Shown piece by piece: positions 21,981 through 33,268 of a stretch of 64,000 nucleotides of DNA. The notes under the pieces are model-generated. The model was not told the origin of the DNA and did no database searches. It saw only the letters and a program-made list of their open reading frames with translations. The stretch comes from Piezodorus guildinii (lineage: Eukaryota > Arthropoda > Insecta > Hemiptera > Pentatomidae): contig CM041295.1 of NCBI GenBank assembly GCA_023052935.1, positions 169,500,366-169,564,365 on the forward strand. The letters are read 5' to 3'. How positions within the stretch are numbered: the stretch's first letter is position 1; each line of letters opens with the position of its first letter. Made by a program: the position numbers and the translations under genes.

Positions 21981-22661
21981 ACTTTCACTTACCTAAATAT
22001 GACATATATAGGAAGGGAAAGTTCTGCGATCGTGAAAATTTTCGAATTCCAGTTTTTTAACGGAAATACACGTTTTAGGGTCTCCTGAGTCCAAACAACC
22101 AAGTCCCCCAAAAAGGTCGAATTAAACTCTCTACATCAATGTAAAATTTGACGGGGTTTAATTCTGATTGAAATATTCTTGAAAGGGATGGTTGCCGATA
22201 TTTCAAAACTTCTTCCTCTAAACTACCTTTAGTTTTGTATTTATTTTTAAATCGACCATATCATGTGATAAGCATTGTTAAAAACAGGTAAAAATATAAG
22301 TTGAAGGAATTTAATATCCAACAAAAGGAGATAACGGCAATTTTTTTTTTTTTTTTATGCAACTTTTTTGTTTTTGAACTTAAGAACAGCAATGACATGT
22401 ATAATATACCGTTGGAATGCTAAAGATTTTAGAAAATATATTATCTTATACATACTATTGTAAAAGTTTACGGAGAGTGATGAAAAGCCGATAAAACAAA
22501 CTGATTGTCGTGGATAATAATATAATGGATTATTTAATAAAACACATGTTTCTATTAAAATCCGTTGTAAATAATTCTTTATTAAATAATAATTTATTTT
22601 CGTTTCTAAAATTGTTTACAAATTCTTAAATTGATATAAATAACGGAGGTGAGTGAAAGTC
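21981..22661 (+). repeat. Dispersed repeat family E, best-preserved copy (~681 bp)
   Basis: It begins ACTTTCACTTACC and ends GGTGAGTGAAAGT, inverse complements with one mismatch. Inside, in order, are GGGAAAGTTCTGCGATCGTG, AACGGAAATACACGTTTTAG, CTCTACATCAATGTAAAATT, ATGTATAATATACCGTTGGA (about 22397), GGAGAGTGATGAAAAGC and TTTAATAAAACACATGTTTC. These blocks recur in the same order, or as reverse complements, near 41600-40842, 43716-45716, 47670-47960, 51049-51230 and 58880-59370. There is no ORF. The inverted ends suggest a non-autonomous DNA element, but no clear TSD was found. Confidence 0.65.
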
Positions 22662-23692
22662 GTGTGTTGCCGGCACTAGATTTTTTTTAAATTATATCAA
22701 GCCATAATATCTGGGAGCTTTAATTTTAATTTATAAAAGAAAGTGTTTAATAATTGTGGACTCGCACATTTTAGAAAATTGCTCTTTTTATATGAAAAGA
22801 TTATCAGAATATGATATACCTTTGAAAGTCCCGCAACAAAGATTTTGTGTGTGTGTGGTAACTTTAGCTCAAAAATTATACCTTTTACAATCGTATATAC
22901 CTGAGATGTTCTAGCGATTTTTTCATTAAAATCGACTTACTAGAAAAGCAATTTTATACAATACACTTCTCACGTTCGGCTCAAACGATTTTGAGTAAAT
23001 CCGCTAGATCCATGTGAAATTTAATGAGCTTTTATACTATGTAGTTTTTATTTGTTTTATCTAATTGATAAATAGCTTAAGGCTTAAATGCCGAATTTTT
23101 GAATTTCCACAAGTACTTTAATTTTGTATATTCTAACAAATTAACCATGTCATCTTATTAGCACTGATAAAAAAATCCCACTAAATAAACAAGATGAAAG
23201 AATTTTGTAAACACCTAAAAGAGGAAATATATTTCTTATATTTTGCCTAACATAAAATAGTATAATAGATGTATAATATACCGTTGGAAAGCTGAAGATT
23301 TTAGAAAAATATTTATTTTATATACTTAGAAGTTACGAAAAGGACATTATCTTATATGATTACTAGCCATAACAATTGTATATTCTTATATTATTTAATC
23401 TGAAACATATCATTAAAAAAAAAATCAACTCTAACAAGATTTCAAGCAATATAAAAGTTTATTAGAGAATAGAAACTTATGATTGGTTATTATCATACTT
23501 GATACAGTTTTTTTCGATCTCGAGAACATTGAATTTTTTTTTCAAATAAATTTTCAAACATGGCCAAAATTCAATTTCAAAATAATAATATCTTAAAAAT
23601 AAATATTTCAAAAGAAACAAAGTATAAAATTGTGAAACTAATACAGTTTATACTTCTATAACTGTAACAATATTTTTTTTATCATATATTTT
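22662..23692. repeat. AT-rich DNA with diverged family E fragments
   Basis: ATGTATAATATACCGTTGGA recurs at about 23271, followed by the AGCTGAAGATTTTAG block. A stretch near 22980-23040 (CAAACGATTTTGAGTAAATC, CATGTGAAATTTAATGAGC) resembles parts of the E copy near 43870-43940. No coding signal. Confidence 0.5.
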
Positions 23693-24090
23693 GTTTTTTC
23701 CCCATCCCGTTTCCTATGACTAGTATCCTAAATATCTGCCACGTCAACTCCCAATCCTTACCCGCTCATTATGATGAATTTCTTCAATACTTCACCCAGA
23801 ACTTTTACCATATAATTGCAGTATCAGAAACATGACTAAAACCCTACATTCCCACCTCTTCTATTTCCTTACCCGACCACTCCTTCTTACGTCATGGCCG
23901 TTTGGGCCGCACTGGCGGAGACGTCGGTCTCTATGCACATAATAGCCTCAAATCCCGTATCTTAGATGTCTCAACCCCATCCGATCATCCTCATATTCAA
24001 TTTATTATCCTTGAAATTATTTGTAACAATCATCCTCTCTTATTTGCAGTAGTGTATCGCCCTCCTTTAGTTCCGTTAGACGCTCCTTTT
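23693..24090 (+). mobile_element. CR1-like LINE fragment: first ~390 bp of ORF2, out of order
   Basis: The sequence matches the end of the ORF1-ORF2 spacer and the first part of ORF2 of copies A2 and A3 (CCCCATCCCGT, ATGACTAGTATCC, then the SETW and GGDVGLY region). It has several substitutions and an in-frame TGA at about 23833. At 24090 it jumps directly to sequence from the end of ORF1. The piece lies upstream of an ORF1 fragment although it belongs downstream of it. Confidence 0.85.
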
Positions 24091-24410
24091 CGGGTGACGA
24101 GAGAACACCTCCTGTTGTTGTCCGTTTCGTCAGGCGAATCACGAGGGACGAGCTGGTGAAGCAAAGAAAGGTAAAAAGGGATTTCACCACGCTGGATATC
24201 GGGTGGGAATCTAATGATTGCCACCGTATTTACCTGAGTGAAGAAATGTCTCCTGGAAACAGACACCTTTACTGGCTCGCCCGACAGAAGAGATCGCCTG
24301 GAAAACTAAAATACGTCTGGTTTTCCGCCGGCAGAGTTCGCTGTCGTAAAGACGACGGACATCCGGTGGTCTTCATCGACCGAGCGCAGGACCTAGAGGT
24401 CTTCGGCTGA
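24091..24410 (+). pseudogene. CR1-like ORF1, C-terminal third
   Basis: It encodes the C-terminal RNA-binding part of ORF1: RRITRDELV, DFTTLDIGWESNDCHRIYLS, the GNRHLYWLARQKRSPGKLKY stretch and the end DRAQDLEVFG, closed by TGA at 24408-24410. Apart from the stop codon (TTA in A3) it matches A3 base for base as far as I can see. The frame stays open for 95 codons after this TGA, up to a stop overlapping the ORF2 start. The PHD finger and coiled coil are missing. Confidence 0.8.
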
Positions 24411-24687
24411 CGTCCCGGCTTCCGTCTACTCTCTGGCTACCAACGAATTCACACCACGGATTCTATATGCAATATACTGACTTTTATGTTTAATGTCGCG
24501 GTTTATTTTTATTTTTATACAGCTTTTATTTTCTTCAATAATCATCATTTATTTTATTTATCAAGTATTCTTCACTCAACACTTTTGATTGTATATTATT
24601 GTATCTATCTTCTTCTAATTTTTAAATTTAACCAAATTCTAGCTACATCGTCTTCCTTCCATCAGTGTTTTTCCCCATCCCGTCCCT

Positions 24688-27465
24688 ATGACTAGTATCC
24701 TAACCATCTGCCATGTCAACTCCCAATCCTTACCCGCTCATTATGATGAATTCCTTCAATACTTTACCCAGAACTTTTACCATATCATTGCAGTATCAGA
24801 AACTTGGCTAAAACCCTACATTCCTTCCTCTTCTATTTCCTTACCCGACCACTCCTTCTTACGTCATGACCGATTAGGCCGCACCGGCGGAGGCGTCGGT
24901 CTCTATGTTCATAATAGCCTAAAATCCCGTATCCTAGATGTCTCAACCCCATCCGATCATCCTCATATTGAATTTATTATCCTTGAAATTATTTGTAACA
25001 ATCATCCTCTCCTATTTGCAGTAGTGTATCGCCCTCCTTTAGTTCCGTTCGATGCTCCTTTTGAAACTATCCTCTACAGTTACGTTCCTCTCTATAACAA
25101 TATTATAATCTCCGGTGACCTCAACACCAATTTCCTTTCCAACTCCAATGACAAACTGTACCTCGAAAATCTCTTCTTTTCCCTTAATCTTTTCATTGTA
25201 CCTTTCTCATCCACCCATCATACTCTTTGTTCAGATACCTGGCTAGACCTTCATGTAATTGATTCAGCACATAGCCTCCTCTCTTCATCACAATTACCAG
25301 TCCCATTCTTATCCTTTCATGACCTAATACACATATCATACAATATCCAAACTCCAGCAATCCTTCCTAGAACTACAACTTTCCGCAATATCAACTCCCT
25401 TACTCGTAAAATCATCCAATCCGATCTTGAAGTTCTAAAGTGGGACGATATATATTCATGTACTTCTATAGATTCAATGGTCGACATCCTCACCTCGAAC
25501 CTTATCAGTATCCTTGACAAACATGCTCCCCTCAAAACCTGCACCTTCCGCCACCGCCTTAAGACTTACAAAAGAGGCGTGAGGCTGCCCGTAGACGCTT
25601 TAGACGTACTAGACTGACGGAAGACTATCAAGCATTCAGGGCACTCCGCAATCTGACTCAGGCAACCTTCAGAAAAGCAAAATCTAACTACTTTCACGAA
25701 ACTCTCTCCTCTGCTCCCGATTCAAAATCAAAATGGCAACTCCTTCGCCAACTATCTCTTTGCAAATCCTCTTCCTCACCATCCTATCAAGCCTCACCAG
25801 ATGAATTAAATATATATTTTTCATCTTCCTCCTCTGATAATCATTCTCCACACTCTTCCGACTACAGTTACCTCATTAATCCACATAATTTCTATTTTTC
25901 CGATATCACACCAACTGACCTTATCTCCTCTGTAATGGAATCCCACACCAACTCCATAGGATTTGATGGAATACCCGTTATATTAATAAAATTATACCTT
26001 CCCGAAATCCTACCAGTTCTTCTATTCATATGTAATTTTTCCCTCCAAAATTCTATATTTCCATCTACTTGGAAAAAAGCAATAGTCCATCCTATCAATA
26101 AAACCTCTAATCCTACATCCCCTAAAGACTATCGCCCAATTTCCATTCTATCTAACCTTTCCAAGCCCTTAGAAAGAATAGTTCAATCTCAATTATCTAA
26201 TTTCCTTGAAAAGTCTAATCTTCTTGATCCTCTCCAATCCGGTTTTCGACCCGGCTTTTCCACACAATCCGCTCTCCTCGAAATCCCCAGCGACATACAT
26301 ACTGCTATGGATGAAAAGAAACTGACTGTACTAATACTTCTAGACTTTTCAAAAGCTTTTTACTCTATGGACCGCTCCATTCTTCTCTCCAAACTACAAT
26401 CCCTATCCTTTTCCAACAGCACTATTCGTTGGTTTCACTCATTACTCTCTGGTAGAGCCCAAGCTGTCACTATTCCTAATCATCCTCTATCTTCCTTTCT
26501 TGCCCTTTCGGCAGGTGTGGACCAGGGTTCAAGTATATCTCCTACCTTTTTAACTCCTATATCGATGACCTTCCCAACTCTATCCACCATTGCTCCCACT
26601 ATTTGTACGCTGATGATTTCCAGATCTACCTATCCTTCTCCTCCTCTGAGACACTAGTAGCATTTTCGAAGATTCAGGAGGACCTGGATAAAATCAGCGC
26701 CTTGGGAAATCTGAATAAACTTAAGCTAAATGCCATGAAGACGCAAGCAATAGTAATAGGTTCCAATTCCCTTATCAAATCGAATACCAACTTTCCAAGT
26801 CTAATCCTTAATAATAACCCAATTACGTTCAGTTCCACGGTCAAAAACCTAGGTATCACCATCGACCAATCCCTCACCTGGAAACCCCATATTGCCCAAA
26901 TCTCCCGAAGAACAATTAGTACTCTTAAATTTTCCATCGCTCCCGTCATCTTCTTCCCCTATTCACTCGTAAGCTCCTCGTATCCTCACTCATTTTCCCC
27001 CACTTTGACTATTGTTGTGCGGTGTATGACGGCCTCCCTGCTGTGCTTGAGGACATACTAAAGCGCATTATGAACATTTTCTTAAGATTTGTCTTCGGTA
27101 CCTCACGGAGGTCCCATATTACCCACTTATACGGTGAATTAAAGTGGCTCCTCCCCTCAACCCGCAGACAATATTTCCTTGGATCATACCTCTACCAAAC
27201 TATTAACTCCCAGCATCCTTCCTACATCCACAGTCTCATTAAATTTAAATCCTCAGTCCACTGTCTTGAAACTAGATCGCGACATTATGACCTTTACCTT
27301 CCTTCCCACAGAACCAAAACTTTTGATCGTTCCTTCATTGTTCGCTCTACCACACTCTGGAATTCTCTACCAATCCATATCCGCCATGCTGCCTCTTTAT
27401 CCTCATTCAAATCCCAACTTTTCCTATACCTTCTGTCATCCCAAATAGACGATCAGCAAACGTGA
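24688..27465 (+). pseudogene. CR1-like ORF2 (endonuclease and reverse transcriptase), broken
   Basis: The first 309 codons are open from ATG 24688. They show the endonuclease motifs N11, SETW (E38), RTGGGVGLYV, VVYRPP, SGDLNTNF and, in place of the usual SDH, LSFHDLI. A deletion of about 34 nt near 25556 shifts the frame. The reverse transcriptase continues in other frames: DYRPISILSNLSKPLERI, SGFRPGFSTQSALL, LLDFSKAFYSMD, AGVDQGSSISP, then YADDFQIYLSF at 26606. The C-terminal domain ends in LWNSLPIHIRH and a stop near 27463. The catalytic YADD survives but the ORF is interrupted at least three times. Confidence 0.85.
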
Positions 27466-27800
27466 TATGTCAATTCTATCTAGAAATCTACATTGAATGA
27501 ATGAAGATTACTGTCTACCACCCAAATTTTAATTTGCTTTTGTTTAAATACAATTTTATTTTCCCAAAGGATAATGTTTAGAAGATATATATATATATTT
27601 TTGTTATTAGTTTCTTTTTTATTTCTTATGTATAGTATTTTTCCTCATTGTAAATAATTGTAATTTTAATATAATCATTGTAAATAATAATTAATCATGT
27701 TTTTTTGTCTGTTGCCAGACATAGTATATATTCAAATTGTACATACTGTTATTCTTAGGGGACCTAGTCCCAGAATAATTTTTTTTTTCTATTCTATTCT

Positions 27801-28817
27801 ATATATGGTCACTGAGATTCGAATTATAAAGTTTCTCTACGAAACTGAGTTTAATAAAATCCTTGGGTGATGTTTCAAACTTCTGATCACAAAAAACTAA
27901 AATTGTATCTTTATAATTATTAAATTAATTCTAATTTTATATGAAGACGAGTTTTGATATAACTTTTCGGGGTTTTAAATGTGGTCTGAGCATAAAGGCC
28001 CGGAAGAGGCCTGGAAATCAGTCTCGCATGGGTTGAGGGCTCGCACACATGTCCAACCAGCTGAGTTGTGACTCACCTCTCGCCACACCGACCGCGTATC
28101 CAAAAAATAGTTTTTTAAACAGCTGCAAAACATCAATATATACAATGAATTCCACGGGTTACTTGATTTTTTTACCTTAAAGGTAGATATGTCAAAGCCA
28201 CCATAAAACCTTAAAGTTTATGAAAACAATTTTAAGTTAATTTAAGGGAGTTTCAAGTGTCATGGCTGCGAGTACAGTTCACTATACGTATAGCTCTATG
28301 TTTCTTACCTTCTCATCACTGTGTTACATCATGAATATCCTTCAAACTTTGTGAATCGTGAGATATTGCACTGTTGAATATTTTACCGAACACAAAAGAG
28401 AGGTGAGTGGTGTTTTGTTCTAAAGACAATTACAGACCAGTGACCGCATGGGCTGGAGAATAAGGGCCAGCTGTGCCGGCTAATCCTTCCCTAGTGTTGA
28501 CAAGGTCTCGGCCAGGTCTGTTGTTCTAAGACGTAACCAAACAATATTTATAAACATTAGTTTTCTACATCCATGAGTTTTTTAATTTTGTTCTCTAAGA
28601 CATTTATTTTTTATTTTTCATTAACTTAGAAATGTTTGCTTTGTTTTTATATTGTATATGTATATAATTGTAAATAGTTTAGTTTTAAGATTTTTAAGGT
28701 TAATTTTCTCTTAATTGGTAATTTCTTTAAGTATATTTTTTTTCTAATAATTATATAAATATCTATTCTCTCTTTAATTTTTTATAGTTCTCTTTAATTT
28801 ATTTAGGTTCATATATA
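27801..28817. other. Spacer between CR1-like copies A2 and A3
   Basis: AT-rich and non-coding. A GC-richer patch at 27985-28092 is tRNA-like and annotated separately. A second GC-richer patch at about 28430-28530 (GGGCCAGCTGTGCCGGCTAA) is unclassified. Confidence 0.4.
27985..28092 (-). mobile_element. Possible tRNA-derived SINE head
   Basis: On the minus strand CAACTCAGCTGGTTGGACA resembles an A box and GAGACTGATTTCCAGG resembles a weak B box about 45 bp downstream. This would suit a decayed tRNA-related SINE. No second copy is visible in the window, so the call is tentative. Confidence 0.35.
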
Positions 28818-29175
28818 TCAGTCTGGCCAGAGACGGCAACCAGTCAACATCGTTCCCTTGTGCATTTTTTATTTACAACTTTTAGGTTTCGTTATTTTCA
28901 ATTTTTTTTTCTCTCTATTTATGTATCACATTATAAACAATAGTTTTTGTGTATTTACTCTTTATTTAATCAAACACACTGCTTCAAGAACTGGTGCGAG
29001 GGCTGAGAGTTTACTGAGATACAGCGGTTAGTTCGTCCTATAATCCCTAATCTCAAAGGTATTACGGACGTCAACACCTGTGACTATTTACCTTAATTCT
29101 CTACTGTGAGTACTGTTTTGTTTTTGTTTTTTTTTTGTTTTTTTATAACTGTATTTTTTCAATTTCATCTTAAAA

Positions 29176-30408
29176 ATGGTTCAGTGTTCCTTGTGCGAAT
29201 GTGCCATCACTCGTGATGACAAAAACAATTTAAATTGCAGTAAATGCCGTGTTGTTTATCACGGTAAATGCTGTAATTTGAAAGAAAAAGAAATTGAAAC
29301 TCTGAAATTTAATAAAAAATCATGGTTGTGCCCAAAATGTGACCTAGAAAAAAAAACAATTGATAAACCCTCATCACCATCCAAGACCAGTGAGCTGAAC
29401 TCAGGTATGCCAACCTTGGCCGATGTAATGGCTGCAGTGACAAGTCAAGGATCCCAGGTCAATGAGGAAATAAAAAATATGCGCGGTTCCCTCGAAAAAT
29501 ATGGTGAACTTAGTTTTGAATTAAATGAGAGGCTCTCCAAAATTGAAAGTCATCTAGAAGGCCAGGCAAAATATATCGAAGAGCTCTCTCTAGAAAACAA
29601 AACTTTAAAAAATAAAGTAGGTGAGCTTGAAGTCCGGCTTAATAAGGCCGAGCAGGGCCTACTTCGTAGGTCCCTGGAAATTCGAGGTGTCCCGGTCCGC
29701 CCGGGCGAAACCCCTGCGGCTCTGGTGACCAGTGTAGCGGCGGGCCTAGGTATGAAGATTTCTCCCGAGGACCTGGACACGGTGGTACGACGCAGATCGA
29801 GGCCGGGTGACGAGAGAACACCTCCTGTTGTTGTCCGTTTCGTCAGGCGAATCACGAGGGACGAGCTGGTGAAGCAAAGAAAGGTAAAAAGGGATTTCAC
29901 CACGCTGGATATCGGGTGGGAATCTAATGATTGCCACCGTATTTACCTGAGTGAAGAAATGTCTCCTGGAAACAGACACCTTTACTGGCTCGCCCGACAG
30001 AAGAGATCGCCTGGAAAACTAAAATACGTCTGGTTTTCCGCCGGCAGAGTTCGCTGTCGTAAAGACGACGGACATCCGGTGGTCTTCATCGACCGAGCGC
30101 AGGACCTAGAGGTCTTCGGCTTACGTCCCGGCTTCCGTCTACTCTCTGGCTACCAACGAATTCACACCACGGATTCTATATGCAATATACTGACTTTTAT
30201 GTTTAATGTCGCGGTTTATTTTTATTTTTATACAGCTTTTATTTTCTTCAATAATCATCATTTATTTTATTTATCAAGTATTCTTCACTCAACACTTTTG
30301 ATTGTATATTATTGTATCTATCTTCTTCTAATTTTTAAATTTAACCAAATTCTAGCTACATCGTCTTCCTTCCATCAGTGTTTTTCCCCATCCCGTCCCT
30401 ATGACTAG
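29176..30408 (+). CDS. CR1-like ORF1 protein, intact, with read-through C-terminal extension
   Basis: The 410-codon frame starts at ATG 29176. Residues 4-55 form a PHD-type zinc finger (C4, C7, C21, C24, H29, C32, C52, C55, with W50 two before the last pair). Residues about 96-160 form a Glu/Lys/Leu-rich coiled coil. From LEIRGVP (167-173) to DLEVFG (about 315) is an RRM-like/FP-type C-terminal domain usual in insect LINE ORF1 proteins. The protein probably binds element RNA and self-associates. The expected stop (TGA in A1 and A2) is TTA at 30121-30123, so the frame runs 95 codons through the hydrophobic, AT-rich spacer. It ends at TAG 30406-30408, overlapping the ORF2 ATG at 30401. Whether the extension is ever translated is unknown. 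Confidence 0.75.
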   Translation: MVQCSLCECAITRDDKNNLNCSKCRVVYHGKCCNLKEKEIETLKFNKKSWLCPKCDLEKKTIDKPSSPSKTSELNSGMPTLADVMAAVTSQGSQVNEEIKNMRGSLEKYGELSFELNERLSKIESHLEGQAKYIEELSLENKTLKNKVGELEVRLNKAEQGLLRRSLEIRGVPVRPGETPAALVTSVAAGLGMKISPEDLDTVVRRRSRPGDERTPPVVVRFVRRITRDELVKQRKVKRDFTTLDIGWESNDCHRIYLSEEMSPGNRHLYWLARQKRSPGKLKYVWFSAGRVRCRKDDGHPVVFIDRAQDLEVFGLRPGFRLLSGYQRIHTTDSICNILTFMFNVAVYFYFYTAFIFFNNHHLFYLSSILHSTLLIVYYCIYLLLIFKFNQILATSSSFHQCFSPSRPYD

Positions 30409-32852
30409 TATCCTAACCATCTGCCATGTCAACTCCCAATCCTTACCCGCTCATTATGATGAATTCCTTCAATACTTTACCCAGAACTTTTACCATATCA
30501 TTGCAGTATCAGAAACTTGGCTAAAACCCTACATTCCTTCCTCTTCTATTTCCTTACCCGACCACTCCTTCTTACGTCATGACCGATTAGGCCGCACCGG
30601 CGGAGGCGTCGGTCTCTATGTTCATAATAGCCTAAAATCCCGTATCCTAGATGTCTCAACCCCATCCGATCATCCTCATATTGAATTTATTATCCTTGAA
30701 ATTATTTGTAACAATCATCCTCTCCTATTTGCAGTAGTGTATCGCCCTCCTTTAGTTCCGTTCGATGCTCCTTTTGAAACTATCCTCTACAGTTACGTTC
30801 CTCTCTATAACAATATTATAATCTCCGGCGACCTCAACACCAATTTCCTTTCCAACTCCAATGACAAACTGTACCTCGATAATCTCTTCTTTTCTCTTAA
30901 TCTTTTCATTGTACCTTTCTCATCCACCCATCATACTCGTTGTTCAAATACCTGGCTCGACCTTCATGTAATTGATTCAGCACATAGCCTTCTCTCTTCA
31001 TCTCAATTACCAGTCCCATTCTTATCATGTCACGACCTAATTCACATATCATACAATATCCAAACTCCAGTAATCCTTCCTAAAACAACAACTTTCCGTA
31101 ATATCAATTCCCTTACTCGTGAAATTATCCAATCCGATTTTGAAGTCCTAAAGTGGGACGATATATATTCTTGTACCTCTATAGATTCAATGGTCGATAT
31201 CCTCACCTCTAACCTAATTAGTATCCTCGATAAACATGCTCCCCTCAAAACCCGCACCTTCCGTCGCCGCCCCGCTCCTTGGATGAGTCCAGAAATAAAA
31301 GACTTACAAAAGAGGCGTGAGGCAGCCCGTAGACGCTTTAGACGTACTAGACTAACGGAAGACTATCAAGCGTTCAGGGCACTCCGCAATCTGACTCAGA
31401 CAACTATCAGACAAGCAAGATCTAACTACTTTCACGAAACTCTCTCCTCTGCTCCCGATTCAAAGTCAAAATGGCAACTCCTTCGCCAACTGTCTCTTTG
31501 CAAATCCTCTTCCTCACCATCCTATCAATCCTCACCAGATGAATTAAATATATACTTTTCATCTTCCTCCACTGATAACCATTCTCCGCATTCTTCTGAC
31601 TTTTCTTCAGTTACATCATTTAATCCAGATAATTTTTATTTCTCCGATATTTCACCAACTGACCTTATCTCCTCTCTAATGAAATCCCATACCAACTCCA
31701 TAGGATTTGATGGAATACCCGTCAAATTATTAAAACTATGCCTTCCCGAAATCCTACCAGTCCTTCTATTCATATATAATTTTCCCTCCAAAATTCTATA
31801 TTTCCAACTACTTGGAAAAAAGGAATAATCCATCCTATTAATAAAACCTCTAATCCTATATCCCCTAAAGACTACCGCCCAATTTCCATCCTATCTAACC
31901 TATCCAAGCCTTTAGAAAGAATAGTCCAATCCCAATTATCTAATTACCTTGAAAAGTCTAAACTTCTTGATCCTCTCCAATCCGGTTTCCGGCCTGGTTT
32001 TTCCACACAATCCGCTCTCCTCAAAATCACCAGCGACATACATACTGCTATGGATAAAAAGAAACTGACCGTACTAATACTTCTAGACTTTTCAAAAGCT
32101 TTCGACTCCATGTACCACTGCATCCTTTACTCCAAACTTCAATCCCTATCCTTTTCCAACAGCACTATCCGTTGGTTTCACTCATTTCTTTCTGATAGAA
32201 CCCAAGCCGTCAATATTCCTAATCAACCTCTATCTTCCTTTCTTACCCTTTCGGCAGGTGTGGCCCAGGTTCAAGTATATCTCCTCTCCTTTTTAATTCC
32301 TACATCAATGACCTTCCCAACTCTATCCATCATTGCTCCCACCATTTGTACGCTGATGATTTCCAGATCTACCTATCCTTCTCCCCCTCCGAGACATTAG
32401 CAGCATTTCTGAAGATTCAGGAGGACCTGGATAGAATCAGCGCCTGGGGAAATCTGAATAAACTTAAGCTAAATACTATGAAGACGCAAGCAATAGTAAT
32501 AGGTTCCAAATCTCTTATCAAATCTAATACCAACTTCCCAAATCTAATCCTCAGTAATTACCCAATTACCTTCAGTTCCTCTGTAAAAAACCTAGGTATC
32601 ACAATCGACCAATCCCTCTCCTGGAAACCACATATTGCCCAAATCACCCAAAGAACAATAAGTATCCTTAAATTTTTCCATCGCTCCCGTCATCTTCCCA
32701 CCCAAACTTTTGATCGTTCCTTTATTGTTCGCTCTACTGCACTCTGGAATTCTCTACCGAACCATATCCGCCATGCCACTTCTTTATCCTCATTCAAATC
32801 CCAACTTTTCCTTTACCTACTGTCATCCCAAATAGACGATCAGCAAATATGA
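30401..32852 (+). pseudogene. CR1-like ORF2 (endonuclease and reverse transcriptase), broken
   Basis: The first 475 codons are open: N11, E38 (SETW), RTGGGVGLYV (65-74), VVYRPP (112-117), GDLNTNF (143-149), WLDLHVID (185-192) and LSCHDLI (208-214), where the usual Asp of SDH is Cys. After a basic linker the fingers begin (FDGIPVKLLKLCLPEILPVL). A one-base loss in a T-run near 31782 ends the frame at 31828. The reverse transcriptase continues out of frame with LLDFSKAFDSM (about 32080), AGVAQ (about 32260) and YADDFQIYLSF (about 32349). About 355 nt of the C-terminal domain present in A2 (26960-27315) is missing at about 32703. It ends at a stop near 32850. Inactive. Confidence 0.85.
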
Positions 32853-33268
32853 TGTGTCAATTTCATCTAGAAGTCTACATTGAATGAAAGACGATTTTTG
32901 TTTACCGCCCAAATTTAAATTTGATTTTGTTAAAATTAGATTTTATTTTCTCAGAAGACAATATTTAGAAGATATTATATATGTATATATATATTTTTTT
33001 ATTTATTATTTTTTTTTTTGAAGTAATTTGTTTGTTTTTTTATGTATAGCTTTTCTCCTCATTGTTAATAATTGTATTTGTAAATAATCGTTGTAATTAA
33101 TAAGTACTCATGTTTATTTTGTCTGTTGGCCAGACATATTATATTTTTCTATTGTACATAACTATTATTCTTAGGGGACCTAGTCCCAGAATAAAATTTT
33201 TTTTCTATTCTATTCTATTTCTATTCTATATGTTTTCTTTGTTTTTTTCTTTCTTATTAAATTAAGTC

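Larger units (their letters stand above)
24091..27800 (+). mobile_element. CR1-like LINE, 5'-truncated within ORF1 (copy A2)
   Basis: The copy runs from the middle of ORF1 (matching position 29804 of A3) through ORF2 to the 3' UTR and a short (ATTCT)n tail near 27787-27800. Its first kilobase, to about 25130, is almost identical to A3; beyond that, divergence rises to several percent. ORF2 is broken. Confidence 0.85.
28818..33230 (+). mobile_element. CR1-like LINE, 5'-complete (copy A3)
   Basis: It begins with TCAGTCTGGCC, as A1 does. A 5' UTR of about 360 bp is followed by an open ORF1, an ORF2 with several frameshifts and an internal deletion, and a 3' UTR ending GACCTAGTCCCAGAATAAA plus an (ATTCT)n tail at about 33200-33230. 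A Jockey element starts immediately after or inside this tail. This is the best-preserved A copy at the 5' end. Confidence 0.88.

Noticed and set aside
24486..24695. Separate small gene upstream of ORF2 in copy A2
   Set aside because: It is the LINE spacer, open in the ORF1 frame; treated under the read-through finding.
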